In this document: in pieces, positions 1 to 10,570 of the stretch
How the letters are laid out: every line of letters begins with the position of its first letter
Position numbering within the stretch: position 1 is the stretch's first letter
Notes under the pieces: model-generated
Database searches by the model: none
The model's input: the letters and a program-made list of their open reading frames with translations, nothing else
What the model was told of the DNA's origin: nothing
Translations under genes and position numbers: made by a program
NCBI RefSeq assembly: GCF_035046505.1
Contig: NC_089830.1
Location: 17,723,123 to 17,787,122 of the forward strand
Length of the DNA stretch: 64,000 nt
Reading direction: 5' to 3'
DNA from: Tiliqua scincoides
Lineage: Eukaryota; Chordata; Lepidosauria; Squamata; Scincidae

Positions 1-325
1 CTGACATAACCCATTTCTAAAATCAGGAGGTTGCGCATACACATCATGGCTTGTACCCCGTAATGGATTTTTCCTCCAGAAACTTGTCCAATCCCCTTTT
101 GAAGCCATCCAGGCAAGACACCATCACTACATCCTGTGGCAAGGAGTTCCACAGACCAACCACACGCTGAGTAAAGAAATATTTTCTTTTGTCTGTCCTA
201 ACTCTCCTCCCAACACTCAATTTTAGTGGATGTCCCCTGGTTCTGGTGTTATGTGAGAGTGTAAAGAGCATCTCCCTATCCACTCTGTCCATCCCCTGCA
301 TAATTTTGTATGTCTCAAAGTGTGT
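1..325 (-). mobile_element. CR1-clade LINE 3' end
   Basis: Antisense copy of the common LINE family in this window. It encodes the reverse-transcriptase C-terminus with TRTRGHPLKLSV, KYFFTQRVVGLWNSLPQDVV and EKSITGYKP, followed by the start of the family's 3' region. The copy is cut by the window edge on the left. Confidence 0.85.
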
Positions 326-635
326 GTTGTAATGCCTTAGGGTGTTGTGGCACACACACAGGGGTGCCATGGGATGTTCTCAGTGGCCATTCCTACCTGT
401 TCCCCGGATGCCGTCATACTGATCTCGTGAAATTTCACAAGATCCGAGATGGTGGCTCCCAGATCTCACAAGATTTGAGCATTGCCATCTTGGATCTCCC
501 AAAATCTCATGAGATTTGGGCACTGTTAACTTGGACCTCATGAGATTTCATGAGATTTAAGATGCTGGTGCCCAGCTGAGTTAGGAAGAAAAGGTTGCAG
601 GGGCACTGTGAACCAGGTAAGTTGGTTCACAATCC
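325..635 (+). mobile_element. Diverged hAT-type non-autonomous element
   Basis: It shares the internal order of the well-bounded copy at 58916-59218: a short GTTGTGGCACA start, CCTACCTGTTCCCC, then repeated blocks like GAGATTTGGGCAC and ATCTTGGATCTC. Its ends are worn and no target duplication is visible. Confidence 0.5.
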
Positions 636-645
636 TATACAACCA

Positions 646-2136
646 CTGGTGTATAGGATTGCAGCCTGAAGCTTTCTCCAACAGATCTTAAAAAACCAAG
701 CACCCCCCCCCCTTTTTATGTTGCACAATTGCCCAACAAGGAACTAAAGTCCATGGAAACTGCTTTCATTCACTCCTGGTCCTCCATGACTCACTAAGAC
801 GATCATCGGATAATATTTCAGTCTGAGATCATCAGGCATGACATCATCAGGCTGAGGGGAAAAGAAATTTGCAAGCTTGGCAGCCAACCTGGTTTGAAAT
901 TGAAATACGAGGCCTCTGAATTTAATTAAAAGGGCGACAAGTAACAGGACATACCCTTTGAAAAAATGTGGAAAAGGGAACATTATCTCTATCCTGCACA
1001 TAAACCCATTAAAAACAGCATTTGAAGACAGCCTTGTCTGACTCTGCTAGTAACCTTAGAGTAAATTTTCCCCTTTTTTCCATGTAGTGAGGATGAATGT
1101 GTCAGATAATGGATTTCAATTAAAAAGTAGACATTTACCTTAAAGACAGTAGACATTATACCTTTCCATAACTGTAGCAGTTTATAAGCTCAGTCTTGCA
1201 CATGGTAGCTAAAGCAACATCTTGGGCAAGGGACATTGGAAACCCCCTTGGGAAAGGGACACCCCCATCCTATGTGTCAACAGAACCCCCACCTTTGCAT
1301 TTCAGGTTGACGTAGAGATACGCCTGTGTTAGGTGATCCAAGAAATCAGGTGAACCTGCCTTCCTCTCCACTTTTGACATACCATGAAATATCCCCTTAC
1401 ATGATGCTCTATTTTTGATACTGACAGTTATGATCCTAAGATATTGTAATGCATGGATTGGAGTCAAAGGTGTCCTTCTGCTCGCGGATGCAACTTTTAG
1501 TCATGGAAGCGCCGCTTTCCATCTCACGCTAGAACGTGGGGCGAGAAAAATGCACAAAAATCCAGAGATGCTCTTCCACCCACACAAAAGATGGTGCAAA
1601 CTCCTGCACCAGCAAAATCACAAACACTGTGATAGATTCTGCCTATTATAAGTGTGTCCAAAGTCTTTTTTTTAAATAAAGCATTAAATGTTGACTTATA
1701 TGCATACCCTCCCGAATTCAATGGAAGAATGGAATGGTGTCTCCAAACCATCAGCTCAATACATCACTCAACTATATTTTAAACCTTTGTGGTATAATCC
1801 TTCGATTTCCAATTCAAAAGCAATCAAGATCAATGAACAGAATTGCCCCAGGTCTGGTCAAATAATTGCCCCACGTCCAATCAAAGATCAGATAAAAGAA
1901 TTGTTTCCATTTCAAAACACTCCGCCAGCTAGATGCTTCTGGAAGCTTCCAGGCAAAGGAAGATGGTGATTATAATCTCCACTCTCCAGCCCTTGATACT
2001 CAGAGGCATGCCTTTGTATGGGAAGACAAGGGGCAGGCCTGGTGCAGTGTCCAACATGTAGCAACTGGCACTCACCTCCCTGTTTCAATGTCACTCTTGG
2101 AACCGGTACTGTACTGGAGTGGGAGATGCTGCCAAT
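646..2136. other. No feature recognised
   Basis: Only short open frames are present, with no family motifs, good splice sites or clear repeats. I see nothing to annotate here. Confidence 0.6.
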
Positions 2137-2501
2137 CAGTGGTGTCGCTAAGGAGTATGGGGGTGCGGACCATCCCAGGAGATGTACACGAGGGAGGAGG
2201 GGGTGACACCACTACTGGCCAAAATTTCTAAAATCTTTGTATTTTTGAATAATACTATCATGTTACCTATCAATCAATGTGTAAATTCATGCTGAATGCA
2301 ATAAAACAAACCACATTGAAATATCTCTATTCTATCAAAAGTTATAGCCAAAAACAAAAAACCAGCAGGGGCGGAGCAATGGTACATGACCACGCCCACC
2401 ACTCAGGGTGTTGCCCCGCCCACTGCATGAGAGGAGGTCCATCCTAGGGGTGAGATGCTGGCCTCCTGCACCTGGTGACACAAACCCCTGTGACGCCACT
2501 G
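2137..2501 (+). mobile_element. hAT-type element, CAGTGGTGTC family (family A)
   Basis: The ends are CAGTGGTGTCGCTA and TGTGACGCCACTG, imperfect terminal inverted repeats. The flanking 8-mers are ctgccaat and ctaccaac (6 of 8 match). Hallmark internal motifs are GACACCACTACTGGCCAAAA, AATAATACTATCATGTTA and ATCAAAAGTTATAGCC. No coding capacity. Confidence 0.8.
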
Positions 2502-2884
2502 CTACCAACTCCCCAAGCTAGGGAGTTTCAGACAGAAGGAGGCCACTTTGGGAACACCTCCTCCCAGGTTAGCAGAGAGCCCCCATACCCAGGGGTTCCC
2601 TTAAAATCGGACAGTATTGCAAGTCAGATGGTCTGAGAAGGCATGGCAACCAGATCTCTCTTATGAACTGGTGGGAAATAGGGGGAAATCAGATCTTTCC
2701 ACCACAACTCAACAGGGAGCTGCCATGGCTACCCACTGAACATAATAGGACTTGCTTCTAAGTAAACACGCAGAGGCTTCTGCTGTCAAAGAAAGACTCC
2801 AAAAATGTGTCACTAACTACAGTATTACATGCCTTCCCCATGCCTTACCCATGCCCACAATGCGCCACAGCAAACTTTTTGAAA

Positions 2885-3150
2885 AACGCTGCTCTAGAAG
2901 ATCTGCATGGGCACTTCCTGCAACTGTGAGTTCCACAGATTAACAGCCAGCTCTTTTCCATTGCACAGTTCTCTGCCTTTCAGATTGACTCATTTCCTCA
3001 AGCTTGCAATTCTGCTCAATAAAAGCAGAGCTTTCCTGTGCTGTTTGCCACTGGATGTCACTTTAGAATGCTGATTCTATTTATTGGTTTCCCACATTCA
3101 TTCATTGACTTCAAAGAACTCAGAGCAGTGTCTATTATTATCTCTTTCCC
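2885..3150 (+). repeat. Direct repeat copy 1 (partner at 4078-4325)
   Basis: About 260 bp shares long blocks with the partner 1.2 kb to the right, for example TGTGAGTTCCACAGATTAA, CAAGCTTGCAATTCT and TTTGCCACTGGATGTCAC. Its right end runs into a SINE-like GATTCTATTTATTG segment. It is either a local duplication or two copies of one unnamed repeat. Confidence 0.7.
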
Positions 3151-3534
3151 CCCCCCCCTTACTGCATGCCTTACCCAGGGGTCCCTGTGGGGCAGCCTAC
3201 GCATTAGGAGCACATATCCTTATTTGGGGTGTTTGGTTCCTGTGAGTAAGATAGGATTACAGCCTTACTGAACACAATGGGCTTACTTCTGAGTAAAATA
3301 TTGTTTTACTGTTTTCAAGCACCTCTACCTATAGATTTTCCATGTATAGGATCCATGGCCCCACATGAGCATATCACAGCAGCCCTGCTGAGCTGGCATC
3401 TTCTTACCTGCCTTGGCCAACCAGGCACCTACTAGAAGTAGGGCTCAAAGCCAATAGCCCTCCCCTTCTTGTATATCCTTAGCAGCCCATTCTCAAAGGT
3501 AGGCTGCTCCTCTATATGGAGGCTCTATTCCTAT

Positions 3535-3870
3535 CATGGCTAAGAACAGGAACCCTGTTGGATCATCAGACTGAAGGTCCATCTCATCCAGCATCAACTT
3601 CATTGAGTAAGGAGATGCCTCCTGGAAGTCCATCCAGGCTGTTCTCTATTGCTGCTGTCCCTCTGCACTTAGCATTCTCTTTGGTAGGAAGCTACCTGGT
3701 CTGAGTCAGACCATTCATCTATTTAGGTGAGCATTGGCAGTTAAGAATGGCTAAGAACAGGCTGGGAGCCATTCTCCAGGATTTCAGGCAGGGATTTTTC
3801 TCGGTCCTATCTGGAAATGCAAGGGTGGCTCTTCTGATCTACTCTGTGCAAAGACTCTTCTAACACAGAA
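3535..3870 (-). mobile_element. Worn LINE or SINE tail fragments
   Basis: The stretch holds an eroded form of the CR1-type 3' end (TAAGAACAGGAACCCTGTTGGATCA) and then TGAGTCAGACCATTCATCTA with TTTCAGGCAGGGATTTTTCT, a pattern like that at 59285-59380. Boundaries are vague. Confidence 0.35.
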
Positions 3871-4077
3871 CATCTGAACACAGATATTCTATCCAGGCAT
3901 TGTTCTTAGCAGCCCTTGATATACTTCATCCCATGTGTCTTTCTGATGCTTCTGCGTTTTTCTAGAGGAGGAAAATGGGTCTAAATAAATCTGTATGAGA
4001 GGTTATTCCTTTACGGGAAGTAGTACTCAGACATGCACATTTTTCCTCTCCGAACTGGTATTTGGACACTGTCTAAC

Positions 4078-4325
4078 TAGAAGAAGATCTGCAAGGGCAC
4101 TTCCTGCAGCTGTGAGTTCCACAGATTAATGATCAGCTCTTTTCTATAGCACAACCCGCTACCTTCCAGATTGACTCATTTCTTCAAGCTTGCAATTCTA
4201 CTCACTAAAAGCAGAGCTTTTCTGTGCGGTTTGCCACTGGATGTCACCTTTGAATGTTGATTCTATTTATTGATTTCCCCGCGTTCATTCATTGACTCCA
4301 AAGAACTCTGGGCAGTGTATATCAT
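4078..4325 (+). repeat. Direct repeat copy 2 (partner at 2885-3150)
   Basis: Second copy of the repeat described at 2885. Small substitutions are scattered through it, so the two copies separated long ago. The 3' part passes directly into the SINE-like segment at 4253-4494. Confidence 0.7.
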
Positions 4326-4494
4326 TCTCTCTCCCCCACCCCCAACATGCACACATTATTATCCTCACAACAGCCCTGTGGAGTGGGCTAAGCTGAGAGA
4401 CAGCGACAGGCACAGCATCACCCCATGACCTCAGCTCTACTCCATCAGCGGTCCCCCCATCCTAGTCCAGCACATTAACCCCTACACCACACTG
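4253..4494 (-). mobile_element. Old tRNA-derived SINE with L2-like tail
   Basis: Read on minus, it starts CAGTGTGGTGTAGGGGTTAA (tRNA A-box-like) and later has the CTCAGCTTAGCCCACTCCAC and CCCTGTGGAG-type blocks seen in the SINEs at 19260 and 32160. The copy is diverged and its B box is poor. Confidence 0.5.
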
Positions 4495-4782
4495 TTTTAG
4501 ACTGCAGGCTTAGGTTGGCACTAAAAGGACAAAGCCAACTGAGAAATCCAGCTGTGGGGTTTGGAGTTAGTTTCATTTTAGGATGCCAGATCAACGGTTG
4601 GACTGCCCAGCGTAATAAGAGGTGGTAAGAAATGGGTTCTTGTTCAGCTGGACTTGTCACATCAAAATCTGGCACTTCTGATTGGCAACCCGAGTGAGTT
4701 TGCAGGCTCCAAGATGGGATCAAAGTGATCTCTAAACTCTAGGATAGGATGGGATCACCCCAGAGCTAATGAAGAATAGGGC

Positions 4783-4810
4783 AAGTGAGTGAGTGAGTGA
4801 GTGAGTGAGG
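4783..4810 (+). repeat. GTGA tetranucleotide microsatellite
   Basis: A short perfect run of GTGA units. No other role is evident. Confidence 0.8.
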
Positions 4811-5219
4811 ATTTAAGCTGAGTAGATTAGTTTCTACAGAGGTGTTAATCCGCAGGAGTTCTTGACTCACTCCAAACCAAAACCTGGAGGAACTAAGGCT
4901 CCAGGCATAAAGTTGTTTATATTAGGGTGCTGATACAGGTAGAGAACACTTTTGCTGTGTGATGCTGCTCTATTAGATCGAAATGTGTGATTTCATCTCA
5001 GCTGTGACTGCAAAATCAAGAAGCAAGCAGATCTTGTGTTAGGGGAGAACCTGTCAAACCTATTTTTCCCCCTCCAAAATTACATACCTTTCTGCCTCTC
5101 CCCTCCCCACTCTTGAGGTTTAAATTCCCTTGCATGCCCTGTTATACTGGCATCTGTGGGGGGGGGCCACGGGGGGGACAAGGAGGTTTGCAAAAGAATG
5201 CATGCCCTTCTTGACTTAC

Positions 5220-5310
5220 CTCTTAGTTGCGGAGAGACCCCCTGGACTCTCTGCTCCTGGGAGAGGATGAGCACTGAGAGCAGGAGGAGGCCAAAAAAAA
5301 TCACAGACAT
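5220..5310 (-). CDS. Orphan signal-peptide exon candidate, unknown secreted protein
   Basis: I do not recognise this gene. A start codon at 5308-5310 (A at -3) opens MSVIFFGLLLLSVLILSQEQ and continues RVQGVSPQLR: a short N-region, a strongly hydrophobic core and a plausible cleavage after VQG. After 30 codons plus one base comes a good donor, AGAG|GTAAGTC (GT at 5218-5219). A phase-1 signal-peptide exon is typical of small secreted proteins such as chemokines, WAP or Kazal inhibitors. I found no clear phase-1 partner exon to the left, and no TATA box upstream. It may be a real first exon, a broken gene or a chance match. Confidence 0.35.
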
Positions 5311-6285
5311 GATTGCTCGGAAGGAGGCAGAGTGTCAAGTGGCCAGTGCTGGCTTTTGGTCCTCAGGTCTTAAGGGGCCACTCCTTAGAAAGGCAAGAAG
5401 CCAACCTATAACACAAGTGAATGACGGGGTGGGGATGAGAGGGAGGAGGGATGGAGTGGCTGTGTGGAAGGATGGATATTGACAAGGTGAGGTCCCCTGG
5501 CCAATCCCATCAGCCTGGATTCGCCACAACAGCCTCATTGCGGGGACTAGGAAGTGGGCTGTATGAAAAAGCTACCGGCAGTGGCCTGGAATGTAGGGAA
5601 TTTGAGATGTGAACAGTGAAGGCAGTCAAATCAGCCCAAAGAAAGGGCTTGATCTGCCAGTCACCGGCTTTAATCTGGCCTGGGGTCTGCCACACTCAGC
5701 AGACTGTGGGTCCAGTGTGTTGGGCCAAAGGCCTTTTGGAGATCAGAGACCGCTAGGGACCAGGACAGGATGTGGCTCAGTGTGGGTTTCACAAACAGCC
5801 GTAGGGACCCATAAAATGTCAAAACGCAGGCATTCAGGAACAGTAGCTTTCTTATTGATACGTTTGCCAGTGGTCTAGGGGAGGGGTGTATTTTGGAGGG
5901 GGGGGCAGAGAGCTGAGGAAAAAAAGCAAGACTTTCAAGGCAAGGTCAAAGGAAAAGGATGCAGGAATTAGCAAAGGAACTCACGTCACGATCCTTTCTC
6001 CGGGCCAAATGGGACGTGTCATGGAAGCTCTGCGATGGGACCTGGTGGCTTCAAAAATCAGCCTACAGAGTGGGATGCAAAGTTGGGGGAAGGGGTGAAA
6101 GCTTTTCCCCCTCTGCCAATGTCTCAACTGAAGTACCCCTCCCAAACTTTGATGAGTCACCAAGAGGAGCAGAGTCCTAACTAGAAGCCTTGGCTCCCGG
6201 CCATGTGACATCATGACATCACTTCCGGGCTCTCCCCAGAGGAGGATGTGCTGGTGGCTTCATGCCCCCCCCCCTTAGTGTAGCA
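5311..6285. other. No feature recognised upstream of the orphan exon
   Basis: If the exon at 5220-5310 is real, its 5' UTR and promoter would lie here. I see no TATA box, no CpG-rich island and no clear repeat. Confidence 0.45.
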
Positions 6286-6742
6286 CAGGGGTGTCCAAAG
6301 TTTTTGGCTGAAGGGCCACATCATCTCTCTGACACTGTGTTGAGGGGGGGGAAGAATTAATTTACATTTAAAATGTGAATAAATTTGCATAAGTTTATGT
6401 AAATGAATATATTAAAGATGAACTTATATGAATGAATGAAGGTCTTGCAATAGCTCGAGGCCTATAAAAGCCTTGCACAAAGCAAGGCCAGCCTTTCCTT
6501 TGCTGCCTCTGCTGCATCACGGACACGAAACAGCAAGCAGTGGAGGGAGCCTTCATCCCACAGCTCACATGAGAGGTCAAACAGTCGCCCTCACGCTGAG
6601 AGCAGTTGCGTTGGGCCAGTGCAGGCTCCAACAAATCTCCAGAGGGCCAGAGGCTCATTGGAGACTTGGGGCTCCCTAAGGGCCACATTGAGAAGCCTCA
6701 AGGGCCACATGTGGCCCCAGGGCCGGGGTTTGAGCACCCCTG
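6286..6742 (+). mobile_element. hAT-type element, CAGGGGTGTCC family (family C)
   Basis: The ends are CAGGGGTGTCCAAAG and TTTGAGCACCCCTG. The flanking 8-mers are gtgtagca and gtatagca (7 of 8), with the central TA seen in all copies of this group. Inside are CATCTCTCTGACACTGTGT and GAAGGGCCACAT. It has no coding capacity. Full relatives lie at 30500-30968 and 56573-57045. Confidence 0.9.
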
Positions 6743-8850
6743 GTATAGCACACAGAGCAGTTGCCCCTCAGGCTCCACCTCAGTTACACTTCTGCAGAGC
6801 AGAAGCGATGGATGCAATTTGTAACCTATTATCCCTGCTGGCTGGAAAAAGAGACACCTTCTTAAGTGTGGCTTTCTTATAATGAGTAGGGGGAACTATG
6901 TCCATTCCTACCAACACAGCATCATTTTCCAGTGGCCGTTTCAAAGATTGTGAGCCCTTTTGGGGACCGGGGACCATTTATTTAAATACCTTGCTCTGCA
7001 AACTGCTTGACTTTGGATGACAAGTGGCATATAAATCCATGTTAATCCTTATTGCTGACACTTCAGGAGTGATTCATATCAGAGCTACAAAGTGAGAAAA
7101 GGTTCAACCCACCCCCTCCCTGCAAGCCCAGCTAAATTTTGACTCTTCCCAAATCCCATTCTCTTGTCATACAGGCAGGGCCTCCAAGAGGAATCTTATC
7201 AGGGGGTACAAAGTTTCTCCCAAAGAGAGAGGGGGTGAAACTAGGACTGTGGGGAGGGGAACAGTGGAGGTGGGTATCACTTCTGCAGCAGCTGTAGCCC
7301 CACAGCTGTGTCCCTGAGCTCCCATCCACTCCTTCATGGCAAGCAGATCCACAAGCCAAAGAGCTCCTGGAGGAGGCCAGCTTCCTCCCAGCTGTGACAC
7401 TGTTAAGGAACATATGCATTCCTGGGCCTGGTGCCAAGTGCATCCCATGTGGGCAATGAGTCTGGGTGAGATTGGAAAATGTAAGATCCCAGGAAATTTC
7501 TGGGCCCCATCCTTTGGCTCCTGGGCCCCTTTTCTGACCCTGGGCCCGGGTACAAATTATCCCGTTTACCCCCCTCTCCTAGGCCCTGCATACGGGACAA
7601 CAACAGAGGGATGACCATGTTGCATGAAACCCATGGAAGGAATGAGTTAGTGAGGTGTCTCAACTACTGATGGTTCAGGGGTTGGTTGCAGTGTTCTACG
7701 ATGTTGGGGGAAGGTGGGGCAGAACCTCACTAGGACTCCCAGACCACTCGAACCTGAGCTCCCAGACATGACCAAAGTTGTTTTCTGGCCATGTCCAGGA
7801 GCCTTTCTGAGGCCTGCAGGACCCCAAGTGGACTTGGGGGTGGGGGATCCAGACACACATTTTCCTTTAGCTAGACTGAAGGCAATGTCCTAGTTTGAAT
7901 CTAACTCCTTGAAGACTGTGTACATACATGATGTTTTGCAAATGCAAGCCAAACATGCTTCTCCTCCCCCCCCTCCAAATATATAAATACAGGTGTTAAA
8001 CCTGGCACAGGTAATGCCTCTTCTTCTCTCCCATCTGACCTTTCTTGTCATGTTCTAGTGTTTATTGTGTACCATAAACTCTGCTAGTGAAAATCGCCCC
8101 CCACGCAAATGTATTTATCGCAAATTGACAGAAAAATGACACTGTGAAAACTCAGATTTTTTCTTTTCTTTTCTCCCAAGAAGTACAGCCATAGAGACTT
8201 CATTTAGAGTGGGAGGTGAATGAACCCCATTCATGGCTTATGTACTGTCTTTGTGTGTTTGGGAGGGGGGCGGGAAACAAACCCCATTCATGCTGTACTG
8301 GAATAGGGGCATTCGTTCTGTACATTTCGAGTTCACTTTGTTCCCTTATAATGTTGATAGATCTTTACTGCTTGTGAATGAGTGCCATACCCATATATTC
8401 TTGGAAAAAGCATTTGACATCATGTGTGCACCAAGGGAAACAAATATGCTTTTTTTTTTTTTTTAGGGGTGGGTATAAAAGCACTGATTTATGGGTGCAT
8501 AAAACATGCTCACATGGAAATGTTTCTGCTGGATTCTAGCCATGGGCTTTACAGACATGCATGAAACTACACTTAACACCCTCTTCCATTTTTGCCTTCT
8601 ATGTACCAACTTAGGGATTTCCAAGTCTTAACTAGCATCAGAAGTACCATCTAAGTCAGCAATAGGTTTCTGGGGCCCTAGGAAAAAGTCCTCAACTGAA
8701 CTCCCATGACACCCCCCACTTGCAGGTTTCTGGTACTCCCAACCGTACTGAGTGTTCAGGGGTCAGCATGACTGTGTGGGTCCTCTGAAGGGTGTGAACC
8801 CCTTGGCCCCTGACCAAGCCAAGCCCTGCTTTCCCCTGCCCCCATTCTCG
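6743..8850. other. Intergenic; one L2-type tail fragment, otherwise nothing recognised
   Basis: At about 6948-7056 the motif GTGAGCCCTTTTGGGGACC with a later GGCATATAAATCC matches the L2-derived tails found elsewhere in the window. The rest holds only short, unsupported frames and poly-purine or pyrimidine tracts. Confidence 0.45.
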
Positions 8851-8869
8851 TTCTCTACCACTGTTATCT

Positions 8870-9080
8870 GCTTACTGTCATTATGTAAATTGTAAGCCGC
8901 TTGGGGCAGAGCCCTGTCTCTCATTCTTCATAACAGGATGGAGTAATAATACAGGTATGTGCTGCTTTCCAATGGGGGCCTGTTCTGGAACCCCCATCAT
9001 TAGGCACATGGGTTGTTGCACAGACAACTCATAATGGCTTCCCGCTCGCACCCCCAGAATGTCTTGTGGCAGCCCTTTAA
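8870..9080 (+). mobile_element. L2-type tail and Tigger-like fragment
   Basis: TTGTAAGCCGCTTGGGGCAG at about 8888 is an L2-derived 3' tail. From 8954 the sequence TACAGGTATGTGCTGCTTTC with GGAACCCCCATCATTAGGCA resembles the end of a Tigger-type DNA transposon. Both are partial. Confidence 0.35.
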
Positions 9081-9084
9081 TGTC

Positions 9085-10142
9085 CTAAAAGCCTTGTGTA
9101 CCTGGAGACAGGGTTGAGCAGTGAGGTTGCAAAGTTTGCAGACGACACCAAACTTTTCCGAGTGGTGAAGACCAGAAGTGATTGTGAGGAGCTCCAGAAG
9201 GATCTCTCCAGACTGGCAGATTGGGCAGCAAAATGGCAGATGCGCTTCAATGTCAGTAAGTGTAAAGTCATGCACATTGGGGGAAAAAATCAAAACTTTA
9301 GATATAGGCTGATGGGTTCTGAGCTGCCTGTGACAGATCAGGAGAGAGATCTTGGGGTGGTGGTGGACAGGTCGATGAAAGTGTCGACCCAATGTGCGGC
9401 GACAGTAAAGAAGGCCAATTCTATGCTTGGGGTCATTAGGAAGGGTATTGAGAACAAAACGGCTAGTATTATAATGCCGTTGTACAAATCGATGGTAAGG
9501 CCACACCTGGAGTATTGTGTCCAGTTCTGGTCGCCGCATCTCAAAAAGACATAGTGGAAATGGAAAAGGTGCAAAAGAGAGCGACTAAGATGATTACTGG
9601 GCTGGGGCACCTTCCTTATGAGGAAAGGCTACGGCGTTTGGGCCTCTTCAGCCTAGAAGAGAGACGCCTGAGGGGGGACATGATTGAGACATACAAAATT
9701 ATGCAGGGGGTGGATAGGGAGATGCTTTTTACACTCTCACATAATACCAGAACCAGGGGACATCCACTAAAATTGAGTGTTGGGCGGGTTAGAACAGACA
9801 AAAGAAAATATTTCTTTACTCAGCGTGTGGTCGGTCTGTGGAACTCCTTGCCGCAGGATGTGGTGCTGGCGTCTAGCCTAGACGCCTTTAAAAGGGGATT
9901 GGACAAGTTTCTGGAGGAAAAATCCATTACGGGGTACAAGCCATGATGTGTATGCGCAACCTCCTGATTTTAGAAATGGGCTATGTCAGAAGGCCAGATG
10001 CAAGGGAGGGCACCAGGATGAGGTCTCTTGTTATCTGGTGTGCTCCCTGGGGCATTTGGTGGGCCGCTGTGAGATACAGGAAGCTGGACTAGATGGGCCT
10101 ATGGCCTGATCCAGTGGGGCTGTTCTTATGTTCTTATGTTGT
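9085..10142 (+). mobile_element. 5'-truncated CR1-clade LINE, longest copy
   Basis: The copy begins in the reverse-transcriptase palm with KFADDTKLFR (the FADD catalytic motif), then DLGVVVDRSMKVSTQCA, VRPHLEYCVQFWSPHLKK, KVQKRATKMITG, YEERLRRLGLFSLEERRLRG and the C-terminal GLWNSLPQDVV. One single-base loss near 9550 shifts the frame; otherwise it reads open to TGA at about 9945. The 3' region ends in TTCTTATG repeats, the way CR1-type elements end. The fresh state suggests a fairly young insertion. Confidence 0.92.
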
Positions 10143-10369
10143 GGAGCCAGAAAACAGGAAGGAACACTGTTATCTGTGTTCCTTCATGTGAAAGCGCCAA
10201 CACAAAGCACATGGAAACCATGTGAACATTTTTGAGCTGGGAGTGAAAGAATGGTTGAGCCGGCAAGGAAACTAGCCGAGTGAGCTTGGCGGGACCACAG
10301 TCGGATATGTGGTGGGTCGCTTGCCAGAACATCGCTACACCGGTGCATATTTGTCATTTAGAAGATACC

Positions 10370-10570
10370 TAACCTACCCTCAGTGGGCTGTAGTGAAGAT
10401 CAAAGTGTTCACTTTGGCCCAGTCCTGTTTGAAAGCCATCCAAGCTCGCGGCCATGGCCACATCTGGTGACAACAAATTCCACAGGCTCAGGACGCACCA
10501 TGTGAAGAAGTGCCTCCTTCTTACACAAATAAACCTTGTGGTCTCTTCCGAAGCTATGAACCTGGGCATC
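10370..10570 (-). mobile_element. Old LINE reverse-transcriptase C-terminal fragment
   Basis: On minus it reads RRRHFFTWCVLSLWNLLSPD and then AASLDGFQTGL. This is a worn version of the same C-terminal block as in the copy at 9085. Confidence 0.55.

Noticed and set aside
9000-9539. A 179-codon open frame on minus
   Set aside because: It is the shadow of the LINE reverse-transcriptase text on the other strand, with no motifs of its own.
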